Source: Meghimatium bilineatum (Eukaryota; Mollusca; Gastropoda; Stylommatophora; Philomycidae). From it: DNA of 64,000 nucleotides. The notes beneath the pieces were generated by a model, which saw nothing but the letters and a program-made list of their open reading frames with translations, had not been told where the DNA came from and ran no database searches. A program made the translations under genes and the position numbers. This document shows positions 22,596 through 32,892 of the stretch, piece after piece (the stretch's first letter is position 1; every line of letters starts with the position of its first letter). Location of the stretch: NCBI GenBank assembly GCA_034231615.1, contig CM067322.1:102447587-102511586 (forward strand). Direction: 5' to 3'.

Positions 22596-23370
22596 TGCAA
22601 ATATATTCTTCTTCTTCTGATCCATGCAGTTTGGCTTTTGTTGTCATGTCTTTCTATTCTGTGTGTTGTCAATCACTTCCGATACCGATGTTCTCCCATG
22701 CCATAAGGACTAGGTTGTCAAGCATCTTCTGTCTTGGTCTTTCCCTACCTCTCTCGGTCTTCAATTTGTCTGTTGTTCCATCCTTCCTCTTCTCATGATG
22801 TATCCAAAATATGTGGACTGTCTCTGTCTGATGCCGGTAAGTAGTTCTATTTTTGAATTACCTTCTTTCAAGATATCTTCATTACGTTTTTTTATCTGTC
22901 CACGGTGTTCTCAACATTCTTCTATAAAACCACATCTCTGTTGCCTGAAAATAATTTCTCACTATTCTCTTGAGTGTCCACGATTCACTTCCATACATCA
23001 GAATTTGTTCTATATAATTTGTTCTATATAATTTGAAAGAACTCGTTCACCTCAATTGACAAAAATTAGTTGGTCTTCTTCTGGTGAAATGTTGACTTTG
23101 CCTGACAAAATTTTGCACTTGGTTTTTTTAATACATCTTCCATCTGATGTTATTAATGTCTTGAATACATCTTCCATCAGATGTTATGAATGTCTTTATC
23201 TTCCATCAGATGTTATGAATACAGCTAAATATTTGAATATGTTGGCTGACTTTAGACTGATCCCATCTACTTTGATGTTGTATTCCGGGGGGACATTTAT
23301 TCTTTGATATTACCATTAATTCAGTTTTTCTGCTATTCAGACTAAGCCTTGCAAATATAGTTTATTGTTT
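22595..23370 (-). mobile_element. Degenerate LINE, 3' part (RT C-terminal region)
   Basis: Minus-strand frames resemble the YFGYIMRR, GRGRPRQKMLDNL and LMAWENIG endings of LINE RTs, broken by stops and frameshifts, with a GAAGAAGAAG tail near 22605. The order of blocks follows the copy at 34205-35185. Confidence 0.7.
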
Positions 23371-23384
23371 TACCGTGACTTTCG

Positions 23385-23640
23385 TCACCAGAAGACCAAC
23401 CAATAGCATTCAATCACTATTAGAAGACCAACCAATATCATTCAATCAATATTAGAAGACCAACCAATAGCATTCAATCACTATTAGAAGACCAACCAAT
23501 AGCATTCAATCACTATTAGAAGACCAACCAATAGCATTCAATCACTATTAGAAGACCAACCAATAGCATTCAATCACTATTAGAAGACCAACCAATAGCA
23601 TTCAATCATTATTAGAAGACCAACCAATAGCATTCAATTA
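23385..23640. repeat. 32-bp minisatellite, about 8 copies
   Basis: Units AGAAGACCAACCAATAGCAT then TCAATCACTATT. Confidence 0.94.
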
Positions 23641-23699
23641 AACCGTTTGCGTCATCAAGACGCACCAGCTAAGATGAATGACTTAGCAGGCAGGAGCTG

Positions 23700-23826
23700 T
23701 AATCGCCTGGAGAAAATATTGTTGTGACACCGTGACAAGAGATAAAGAGATATGGATCTGCTGCAGATATTATTTTGTGAGAAAAAGTTTGTTGTGACAC
23801 CGTGACAAGAGATATGGATCTAAAGG
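23700..23826. repeat. Short direct duplication
   Basis: TTGTTGTGACACCGTGACAA, GAGATA and ATGGATCT occur twice about 70 bp apart, just before the tRNA-like array. Confidence 0.7.
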
Positions 23827-24722
23827 AGCTGCTTCAGCTCATTAGTTAGTGCACTGACTTCCTTGTCGAGAGTAAAGGTTAGATTTTCCAGTTAGTGCAC
23901 TGACTTCCTTGTCGAGAGTAAAGGTTAGATTTTCCAGTTAGTGCACTGACTTCCTTGTCGAGAGTAAAGGTTAGATTTTCCAGTTAGTGCACTGACTTCC
24001 TTGTCGAGAGTAAAGGTTAGATTTTCCAGTTAGTGCACTGACTTCCTTGTCGAGAGTAAAGGTTAGATTTTCCAGTTAGTGCACTGACTTCCTTGTCGAG
24101 AGTAAAGGTTAGATTTTCCAGTTAGTGCACTGACTTCCTTGTCGAGAGTAAAGGTTAGATTTTCCAGTTAGTGCACTGACTTCCTTGTCGAGAGTAAAGG
24201 TTAGATTTTCCAGTTAGTGCACTGACTTCCTTGTCGAGAGTAAAGGTTAGATTTTCCAGTTAGTGCACTGACTTCCTTGTCGAGAGTAAAGGTTAGATTT
24301 TCCAGTTAGTGCACTGACTTCCTTGTCGAGAGTAAAGGTTAGATTTTCCAGTTAGTGCACTGACTTCCTTGTCGAGAGTACAGGTTAGATTTTCCAGTTA
24401 GTGCAATGACTTCCTTGTCGAGAGTACAGGTTAGATTTTCCAAGTAGTGCACTGACTTCCTTGTCGAGAGTAAAGGTTAGATTTTCCAGTTAGTGCACTG
24501 ACTTCCTTGTCGAGAGTAAAGGTTAGATTTTCCAGTTAGTGCACTGACTTCCTTGTCGAGAGTAAAGGTTAGATTTTCCAGTTAGTGCACTGACTTTCTT
24601 GTCGAGAGTACAGGTTAGATTTTCCAGTTAGTGTATGGCCTTCCTTGTTGAGAGTACAGGTTAGATTTTCCAGTTAGTGTACGACCTTCCTTGTTGAGAG
24701 TAAAGGTTAGATTTTCCAGTTG
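23827..24722 (+). repeat. 46-bp minisatellite of tRNA-like sequence, about 19 copies
   Basis: Units TTAGTGCACTGACTTCCTTG, TCGAGAGTAAAGGTTAGATT and TTCCAG. The first unit is preceded by AGCTCATTAGTTAG, an A-box-like stretch, and each unit carries GGTTAGATTTTCC, close to the B box GGTTCGANNCC. The array therefore looks like an expansion of the anticodon-arm to T-arm part of a tRNA-derived sequence. It is not a functional tRNA: the acceptor stem and a proper T loop are absent. Confidence 0.92.
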
Positions 24723-24744
24723 AACTGAGGAAAAAATATATATA

Positions 24745-25030
24745 CCACCAACAGCTCCTAATTCGACCCATCCCTATGTTCACCCATTCCTAGATTGATT
24801 CAGCCCTAGTTTGACGCAGTCCTAGGTCGACCCATCCTTTTTTGGCCCATCCCTAGGTCCACCGGTCAATAGGTTGACCCAACCCTATGTCCAACCCACC
24901 ATTATGTCGATTCATCTCCAAGTTGATCCATTCCTAGGTTAACCTATCCTTAGCTCGACCCAACATTAGCTCGACCCATCCTTAGATCGACCCATCCCTA
25001 GTTTGACCTAGCCATATGTCGATCCATCCT
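24745..25030. repeat. Degenerate 17-18-bp repeat (TCGACCCATCCCTAG)
   Basis: About 16 diverged copies of GACCCATCCCTAGGT-type units. Confidence 0.8.
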
Positions 25031-25204
25031 AAAGATATGAACACCAGGTTTTTGAAAACTTAAATGTTGCATTCTCGCAACTGACATCATCTTTAAGTAG
25101 GCAGTAGTCAACAGAAATGTGGACATCAAGATTAAATTCATTAATAGAAGCTATTGACTTGTATGCGAAGACGGCACCAATCTGACCATTATTTGAGCAA
25201 TATC

Positions 25205-25310
25205 CTCGTGTGTATCGATACACCTATCTGAGACATGAACCTATGAGTATTCTCATGTGTATCGATACACCGACTATATTTGAGACAAGAACACACGGAT
25301 ATTCTTGTCA
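25205..25310. repeat. Duplicated segment carrying a 14-bp palindrome
   Basis: GTGTATCGATACAC occurs at 25209 and 25257, each followed by a TGAGACA-GAAC block. Confidence 0.75.
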
Positions 25311-25486
25311 ATGTTTAATCTGGAGCCAGAGACCAGAAGAGGGTAGAGGGGGCAGTGCTGTGGTCAGAAGTTATTGATTATTTGACTGGCCTTCACATTG
25401 TCGGAACGCACAGCATTACACGCGTACCTTCTATTCTCTTCTGTTTCGTATTATTAGTCAATGTTTCATCTATAATAGTTATCTGC

Positions 25487-25772
25487 CCTTGTGTTGCTGG
25501 GGTGTCAGACATGGGCGCAAGGAATACCAACTCTGTGACATGTCATATACATAGTAAGTGACGACTAAGGGCATTTGACGATGGAGTGGAGTTAGTTGTA
25601 CCTATCGCACGCGTCAAGGCAACCAAAAAGCAATGCTGAAGCCTGATGTGTCAGACCGAAGATATTGCATCCAAGAAATATACAATGAACATATCACATT
25701 TCGTTCTCCGGACTACGTCTGCTAATCAGTGGGAATATGAGAATGACCACAGAAGAAGAAGAAGAACCAATC
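25487..25772 (+). mobile_element. GAA-tail SINE-like repeat, near full length
   Basis: It starts GCCCTTGTGTTGCTGGGG, continues through GACGACTAAGG, GGAGTGGAGTTAG, GATGTGTCAGACCGAAG and CTCCGGACTACGTCTGCTAA, and ends AGAAGAAGAAGAA. Same length and order as 55690-55974. No target duplication is evident. Confidence 0.75.
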
Positions 25773-25809
25773 ACATTTTCGTGGAATTAACAATTGAACA
25801 CTTAAGTTG

Positions 25810-26035
25810 TGGAGATAATTAGACAGTTTGGGCAAGCCTTACGGTGGCCTAGAAATCCGTAGACAGTTTGGGCAAGCCTTATAGTGGCCTAGAGATGCTT
25901 AGACAGTTTAGGCAAGCCTTATGGTGGCCTAGACATCCGTAGACAGTTTGGGCAAGCCTTACAGTGGCCTAGAGATGCTTAAACAGATTAGGCAAGCCTT
26001 ATGGTGGCCTAGATATCCTTAGACAGTGTGGGCAA
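25810..26035. repeat. 42-bp tandem repeat, about 5 copies
   Basis: Units TTAGACAGTTTGGGCAAGCC and TTATGGTGGCCTAGAAATCC. Confidence 0.92.
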
Positions 26036-27380
26036 TGAATAATCACTTTCGATGGTGCACTACATTTGAGATCACGTGGCCACGGGCACATATAATGGAT
26101 TAATAATAGAATTACAAATCTGTGTGAATTGCAAAATTTAGATTCTGTATTTTCTGTACAGATATGTCCTGGTATAAACATTTGTGTACATACAAGTAAG
26201 TTTGTGTTATTTCCGTGTGTTTTTGTTTCATGAGAAAGTTCCCGTGTGGACAGCAACTTGGAAACAGTTCTTGTTATTGTGTTTATTGTTATTTAGTTTA
26301 TACATTATTTGGTTTATTATGATAGTTAGTGTTATGGTAACATTATTAACTTAATATAGTTTGTAATCGTTTTATTTGTTTTGCTATGCGGTACTCACCA
26401 CTGTGTCGGACACCCTCTGAGATTTAAGTTATTTATAATGAATTCAACGTTTAGCAATATTATGTGAACTGGCTACCCCCACCTAATAGTTGCTGCGGTT
26501 TAGTTTAGTGCATAAATAGTTACTTCATAGCGACGGCAGGTTGCTGACATGTGACCCACATTTACGTTAACAATACTTGAGATTATTTTGATTCTGGTCC
26601 CACGATTTCTATTATAAGGGATCTACACGAGGCACTTTCTCAATCCTCCTTAGTCGTTTCCTACGATATGCATGACAAGTGACCGTTTTACTATTATATT
26701 GGTACTTGGCTTTCTAATTGAACACCCAGTAACAAACGGACGAACACGCTGGGCATATTTTCAACAGCTAGTTTTCCGGCCCAGATATCTGTACATGAAT
26801 TTGATTACAAATTCTAGATCAATAATCCGGCGAGTTCTGGTAAAGGCAAGAAATTCTGTCTAGCGGACTATTCGTATCGTATCTACGCGCTATACACTTC
26901 CGTATATTAACATTTGATTACGGACACTGTTTAAAAAAGTGTAGGCCTATCTGTTATAATTCATATGTAATTCTACCATACGTATATGTTGGAAGATGTT
27001 TCAATGTTGCCAGTTTGTATAACATCTGCCTAACCTACGATAACGTGAGTCGACGTGTGAGTTTGTGTATTATTAGAATTTTATGAAATTTTGTAACGTA
27101 TAACTAACTATATTATGTAGAGAATATTTCTTCGACAACGCACTAAACATCCACGAATGTACATTAAGCTGTAAGACTGACATTTATGTCATTGACATAT
27201 CGTATTCAAATGTCACATTTTTTGGGGTGATCGTAAAACATAGAGTAAAGCCACAAGTATCGTTTATGTAAAACCTATGTGCTAAATTTGGAGCCATGAT
27301 ATTGGGTACAATAATTACAGTGATACATTAGACTATGCTATGATTGTAATTATTGTTGACTGGAGCGTAGTTACGTTCTC
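26036..27380. other. No gene recognised
   Basis: Unique AT-rich sequence with only a SINE scrap at 26635-26690 (antisense). No coding frame, tRNA or array is seen. Confidence 0.45.
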
Positions 27381-27384
27381 CCTA

Positions 27385-27605
27385 ATGTAAGGAGAAAGAG
27401 AGGGGGGTGTTACTTAAATAAAACATCATTCGTGCGTTTTCGTGTATCAGACCTTTTTTTATGATGAAGATTTTGATTTATTTTTTTGGGGTAAAAATCG
27501 CTAAGAGAAGAAAGGAGGGGGTTTGCTTTTGGCCCGCCTTTGACCGAGTTCACAGTACTAAAAGTCATGTTCCGAATTGATAGGAGGAATTGGACACCCA
27601 ACCCC
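27385..27605 (+). repeat. Dispersed repeat (GGGGTGTTACTT family)
   Basis: GAGGGGGGTGTTACTT, CATTCGTGCGTTTTCG and AGTACTAAAAGTCATGTTCC recur in order at 35375-35600 and partly at 40195-40330. Confidence 0.6.
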
Positions 27606-27717
27606 CTTATCTAGGGGCCTGATGTCCATGAGCTTTGAAGGGAAAGTTAAATGCTTTCTATTAGAAGGTGATACCCTATGAGTCCTCAGGACTGTATAAT
27701 TAACGAAAGACACCTTA

Positions 27718-28030
27718 CAGCGCTACGTCGGGGCATACACTCGTCCGAGACAGCGTCCCGAGGAAGACGTCGGAGCATACATTCGTCCGAGACAGCGTCC
27801 CGAGGAAGACATCGGAGCAGACACTCGTCTGAGACAGCGTCCTGAGGAAGACGTCGGAGCAGACACTCGTCTGAGACAGCGTCCCGAGGAAGACGTCGGA
27901 GCAGACACTCGTATGAGACAGCGTCCTGAAGAATACGTCGGAGCATACATTCGTCCGAGACAGCGTCCCGAGGAAGACGTCGGAGCATAGACTCGTCGTC
28001 CGAGACAACGTCCTGAGGAAGACGTTTAAA
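27718..28030. repeat. 42-bp minisatellite, about 7 copies
   Basis: Units GACAGCGTCCCGAGGAAGAC and GTCGGAGCATACATTCGTCC. Several frames stay open because 42 is divisible by 3. Confidence 0.94.
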
Positions 28031-28494
28031 GACATGTGTTGTGAGGCAGCTGCAGATTTAAACACAGACTTGTTATGTATATATTATGTTCCCATCCATG
28101 GGCAGCGAATATCGTTATAATCAGCTGCAAAAGAAACTGCCATATTTACAGTCCATATGTAATTTTTACTTTGATCTTTCCACCATCTGTAAACACGCAC
28201 AAGCCCACAATAGTTTTCAGGACTTTGTGATAAATCTAGTATTCTTTGGTTGTAGTGATTTTCTAGGCAATATAAATACGTCCAATTGGTTGTCATTACC
28301 TTCTAAACGATTCGGATCCACAACTGCCTGCAGCAGAAATTAAACCTGGTTACCTTGGTTAAGAGAGGCGATCTCCGTATCTCCCCGCCACAGAGCTGAA
28401 AGTATGAGTAAATGAATACGTGTAATATCGTTGAAATCAGGGTCATTGGCCTAAGAGGAAGGGGGGGGGCAGCGAAATAATTTCAACCCACATT
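28031..28494. other. No gene recognised
   Basis: Short frames only; nothing assignable. Confidence 0.4.
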
Positions 28495-28632
28495 AGTTTG
28501 TTGTTAGGTATATAGAACATTACATTTATTGTTAGGTATATAGAACATTACATTTATTGTTAGGTATATAGAACATTATATTTATTGTTAGGTAGGTAGA
28601 AAATTACATTTATTGTTAGGTATATAGAACAT
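28495..28632. repeat. 28-bp tandem repeat, 5 copies
   Basis: Unit TTGTTAGGTATATAGAACAT then TACATTTA. Confidence 0.93.
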
Positions 28633-29104
28633 GAAATTTAATTGCAACCCCCTCTCCATCGAGTCTAGTTCATTGACGCGGAGTTCGGTCTTAATTTGGT
28701 CAACAAAGCCTGGAAAATGGTCAGGTCACCATTACAATGACCAGCAGCACGTTAGCCCTAGCAAGAACAGATGCTGTCAGAGATTCCAGACACACCAGCA
28801 AGGACTTTCCCCGTCTCGCCTCACCCTGCCATCAACTGTCAAGAATTCCAGAACCCCCACTCACAGACACAATGTTTAATTACAGCAAATTTGTTTAGTT
28901 GTCTTCCACTATATACATTTTTAGTAGAACAATTTTGCAAAAAAATATATAGGCCCCCAATATATTTTTGTTTCGCATTTCTTGCCGAGTATTTCAAATT
29001 CAAACAGTTTAATTTGTGTATAAAACAGTATTGTTGCCGTCAACTTTTGTTACACATCTCCCCCGTCCCTTTTACCTTTGTTAACAACTGTGAATATTTT
29101 TACA
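28633..29104. other. No gene; dispersed TTCAAATTCAAACARTTTAAT-type repeat at the end
   Basis: The stretch 28980-29105 (AAATTCAAACAGTTTAATT, then a CCGTCCC-rich part and TCATTTCTGGAC) has diverged relatives at 50735-50930 and 55345-55490. Confidence 0.45.
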
Positions 29105-29430
29105 GACTCTTGACATCATTTCTGGACATCTTCTCTTGACATCATTTCTGGACATCTTCTCTTGACATCATTTCTGGACATCTTCTCTTGACATCATTTC
29201 TGGACATCTTCTCTTGACATCATTTCTGGACATCTTCTCTTGACATCTTCTCTTGACATCATTTCTGGACATCTTCTCTTGACATCATTTCTGGACATCT
29301 TCTCTTGACATCATTTCTGGACATCTTCTCTTGACATCATTTCTGGACATCTTCTCTTGACATCATTTCTGGACAACTTCTCTTGACATCATTTCTGGAC
29401 AACTTCTCTTGACATCATTTCTGGACAACT
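29105..29430. repeat. 26-bp minisatellite, about 12 copies
   Basis: Unit TTCTCTTGACATCATTTCTG then GACATC; one unit is shortened, and the last ones carry GACAAC. It starts at the edge of a dispersed repeat whose relative at 50900 has a single diverged unit. Confidence 0.94.
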
Positions 29431-29724
29431 TCTTTAAGAAGAATGTTCAACACGATGAAATTGTATCTATGCCATTTCCGTGACCTTAAGATCACCTTGG
29501 CTATTTTGGGCATGCGACTCCTAGTATATAAATAGTTATCAACCATAATCGCGACAACAATAAAAAAAAAATAAGTAACGGATGAAGGCCTAATTAATCC
29601 AGCACAGCGGTTTGCTATTTAAGATGGTCATATGATTTCTCTGTTAAAGTTCAAGTATGAATTTCTGCCAAAAATACTTTCATTCCTATTTATATCCCAC
29701 CGCATCCACATGCTGCCAGTCTCG

Positions 29725-29962
29725 AACTCGGGTCGAGGAATATCAACGCTGTCACATAGCATGCATGTCACTAGAGGAGACAAAGAAGGTGTTGGGAATA
29801 GGGTTGGCTGCCTCAAATAATACAGGATTAAAGCCACACTGAAGTCGGATATGTCAGGCGAATAGGTACAGACATCGCAATCAAGCTGAAAACCATGGCA
29901 CGACGCATTCCATTATCTGGACTACATCCTGCTAACCTGCAGGAGTTTGAGTGAGACAGTAA
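29725..29962 (+). mobile_element. GAA-tail SINE-like repeat, near full length but tail-less
   Basis: TCGAGGAATATCAACGCTGT through GATATGTCAGGCGAATAGG and CTGGACTACATCCTGCTAAC, ending GAGTTTGAGTGAGACAG. The GAA tail is missing. Confidence 0.7.
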
Positions 29963-29978
29963 GCATTACACAAGACAT

Positions 29979-30158
29979 CTGCACAGAAAGTAAACAAGCC
30001 TTCATTCGATACGTTTTTGATTATTGTTGTGATTGATAAATATTTATAGGAGTTGCATGCCTAAAAATAGCCAGGACGACATCGAGTATATAAATAATGA
30101 CCAATAGTTATCACAATAATCAAAAACGTAACGAATGAACGTTTACTTTCTGCGCAGA
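29979..30158. mobile_element. MITE-like palindrome, 180 bp
   Basis: The left end CTGCACAGAAAGTAAAC, TTCATTCGATACG and TTTTTGATTATTGTTGTGAT is mirrored by the right end (reverse complement CTGCGCAGAAAGTAAAC, TTCATTCGTTACG, TTTTTGATTATTGTGAT). About 50-bp inverted arms surround a 70-bp centre. A half copy lies at 29535-29600. No transposase is seen. Confidence 0.75.
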
Positions 30159-30289
30159 GTTCTTCTTTATACTGTCGATAACAACGGTGTCTGAGAATGA
30201 AAACAACAGAAGAAGAATATTCGACTCATTCATTGCTAACCATATCTTATATCGGTAAATTTAAGTAGGAAGCCAGAGGACAATTTTTA

Positions 30290-30702
30290 AAAATTCTTGA
30301 TACTAACGGGAATTGAACCAGTCCGTTCTACGGCACCAAATCGCCTAGCAACTATTGAACACGCGTTCTTCCGCACTTGACTAACCGCATCTCCAAAAAA
30401 AGATGCGATTTCGTCAAGCCATTCAAACCGTGAACACAAAGTCACCCGAACGGACCAATCGAGACAAGGACTATTACAACAACAACAAACATCCCGTACA
30501 GGTATTGAAATATCCTCAGTAACAACAAACACATAACATAATATCCGTATTAGTTATACAAGGGCCGATAGGTCTTCTTGTAAACATGGATAACATATAT
30601 AGACAATACAATTTTGCTTCAAATAATTGTTTATACAAGTAAATTTAAGTAGGCGATTTGGTGCCGTTGAACGGACTGGTTCAATTCCCGTTAGTCTCAT
30701 GG
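30290..30702. repeat. Inverted pair of tRNA-like repeat family B
   Basis: The minus-strand copy at 30297-30345 and plus-strand copy at 30650-30700 share GGCGATTTGGTGCCGT and GAACGGACTGGTTCAATTCC. GGTTCAATTCC is B-box-like. The left copy extends to 30410 with a GATGCGGTTAG head. Confidence 0.7.
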
Positions 30703-30711
30703 ACATATCTT

Positions 30712-30778
30712 ATATCGCCTGTTATATCACGTGGTTATGTCACGTGTTGATGTCATGTGTTTATATCACGTGTTTCCG
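30712..30778. repeat. Short repeat of TATATCACGTG-type units
   Basis: Four degenerate 15-16-bp units with CACGTG or CATGTG. Confidence 0.65.
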
Positions 30779-30967
30779 TTCTTGAATATTCAAATTGACT
30801 TCCATGTTAACGCTTTGTCATTTTCTGTATTTGTTTTTATAAATATCTGCTCTCATTTATTCATTTGTGCTACAATATTGTTCTTTATATGTCATGTGTC
30901 CTTTGCAGAGCGTTGTCATCACTGCCACTTTGTAAGTCTATCGGTTCTATGTCAGCTGCCCTATCGA

Positions 30968-31031
30968 ATCCATTCATCCATCCATCCATCCATCCATCCA
31001 TCCATCCATCCATCCATCCATCCATCCATCC

Positions 31032-31093
<62 letters not shown>
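30968..31093. repeat. (CATC)n-(TATC)n compound microsatellite at a LINE tail
   Basis: About 15 CATC units then about 15 TATC units, ending exactly where the antisense 3' end of the LINE relic begins. Confidence 0.95.
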
Positions 31094-31469
31094 AGACCCG
31101 CAACCCGTCAGGTTGTAGTGGTACCACATTGAATGATTCAGCACACGGAGTCCTCCAGCGATTTCTATCTTCAACGATGCGGACGATTTAGGAAAATTAT
31201 TGTCCTGTCCAGTTCTTGACGTTATCTCTCCATGCTTTTCTTTTTATTTGTCCTTCTCTGCTTCGTCTATCTTCGGCGGTTTCCTACATAGTATTGTTTT
31301 AGACAAGGAATCATGTCTGCATGTCCAAACCGTGCACATTTTCGTCGTTTCACTATTGAAAGCAATGGCTCTTGTGAACCTGTATACCCATTTATTTTAT
31401 TTCTTATGTACACATGTGTCTTATGTTCTCTATCAGAAATTTGTAGAATTCGTCTGTAAAATTTGTATC

Positions 31470-31560
31470 ATTTCCATCTTTTCCTCTATGTTCAAATATT
31501 TCCATCTTTTCCTCTATGTTCAAATATTTCCATCTTTTCCGCTATGTTCAGCTATTTCCA
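31470..31560. repeat. 27-bp tandem repeat, 3 copies
   Basis: CATCTTTTCCTCTATGTTCA then AATATTT repeated. Confidence 0.9.
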
Positions 31561-31709
31561 AACGTCTGTAATGGATTGTCTTCTTGTCCCTAATATTCAT
31601 GTGACTTTTCTACAGCATTTCATGTCAAATAGTATTTTCTATGTCTTCTGTTTTTGCTTCGGTCGCACAACCATCATGTTGTCACTGGAAGAAAAGTATA
31701 GCTTCTTAA

Positions 31710-32099
31710 TTAATATTTGTAACTTTGTTTTTTTGTTTTGTTTCCCCCTTGCCATGATTTTTCGTCTGTGATGTTTTCTATAGGGCCATTGCTAATCTCT
31801 TTATCATTTCTGTCGAGCACTCTTTTGTGGTGTTTTATTTGTTGTGAAGACATGTTATCTATTTGTGTTGCGGGATACCATGGTTGCTGGTGCGTCTTCC
31901 TAGCAGATATCTCCAACTTCAGCACTTGTGCTTGCTTGGGCAGGACTGTTGTCCTGTTTGATGTAAGGGATGGCCTGACCAATCTTAGTTTCCAGCCTAT
32001 GTTGGCTGTACCAAACCATGTTTCCACTTCAAGGTTCTTGTTCTCGATTGGGTTTTGTTGTGTTAATGGTTGACCGGAGATATTCAAAATTATTGACAT
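31710..32099 (-). CDS. Unassigned open frame inside the LINE relic
   Basis: A 130-codon frame whose middle reads VETWFGTANIGWKLRLVRPS, LPKQAQVLKLEISARKTHQQ and DNMSSQQIKHHKRVLDRNDK. The first 13 codons overlap the LINE in another frame; the rest matches neither the LINE nor any family I recognise. It might be a piece of another transposon's protein. It has no promoter or splice evidence, so coding status is doubtful. Confidence 0.25.
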   Translation of the reverse strand: MSIILNISGQPLTQQNPIENKNLEVETWFGTANIGWKLRLVRPSLTSNRTTVLPKQAQVLKLEISARKTHQQPWYPATQIDNMSSQQIKHHKRVLDRNDKEISNGPIENITDEKSWQGGNKTKKQSYKY

Positions 32100-32394
32100 T
32101 TTAAAAAAATGTTCTTTGTCGATAATTAATTATTGTTGTGCTAGTCAATGTTTTGAAATCTGCATTAATTTGGACATCTTTTTAGTGAGCTTAAGATTTT
32201 CACTTGGATGTTTTACTGATAGAACGCATTTTCTAGAGCAGTGGAGATTCTTGATATGAGGCTGATATCATCTGCATATCTAATTTCTGAAATGTCATAT
32301 CTCCTATAGTTAAGAGGTTGAGCTTCGTGGGTATTTTCCTATATTTCACTCGATGTTTTCTGTGTTGTATGAGTTAAATATCAAGATACCAGAA

Positions 32395-32815
32395 CATCTG
32401 TTTTAAAAAAGCAACATAAAAAATTAATCTTAGACAAACAACATAAAAATGATTAATGAAATGAGTGTTATATAAGCAACATAAAAATTAACGTTACACA
32501 CACAACATAAAAATAAACTTTATATAAACAACATAAATAATGAATGTTATACAAACAACATAAATAATGAATGTTATACAAACAACATAAATAATGAATG
32601 TTATACAAACAACATAAATAATGAATGTTATACAAACAACATAAATAATGAATGTTATACAAACAACATAAATAATGAATGTTATACAAACAACATAAAT
32701 AATGAATGTTATACAAACAACATAAATAATGAATGTTATACAAACAACATAAATAATGAATGTTATACAAACAACATAAATAATGAATGTTATACAAACA
32801 ACATAAATAATGATA
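32395..32815. repeat. 27-bp minisatellite, about 15 copies
   Basis: Unit AAACAACATAAATAATGAAT then GTTATAC, diverged at the left end and near perfect from 32525. Confidence 0.95.
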
Positions 32816-32892
32816 CTAAAAATATAGAATCATCGATGATTATGTCCATTTACTCATGTCACATCTGTAGCAAACTTGTCTATGTTTATGCG

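Larger units (their letters stand above)
31094..32340 (-). pseudogene. Degenerate LINE reverse transcriptase relic with foreign insert
   Basis: The minus strand carries KSRYADDISLISR-like codons near 32280 (RYADDISLI), NNFEYLRSTIN near 32080, then after a gap YRRILQISDREHKTHVYIRN and EPLLSIVKRRK at 31330-31470, matching the LINE at 8538-9718 with stops and frameshifts. Between the two blocks about 340 bp more sequence is present than in the intact element, including a 110-codon unassigned frame at 31710-32050. Confidence 0.78.

Noticed and set aside
23827..24722. Cluster of tRNA genes
   Set aside because: Units of 46 bp lack an acceptor stem and a proper T loop; only tRNA-like boxes remain.
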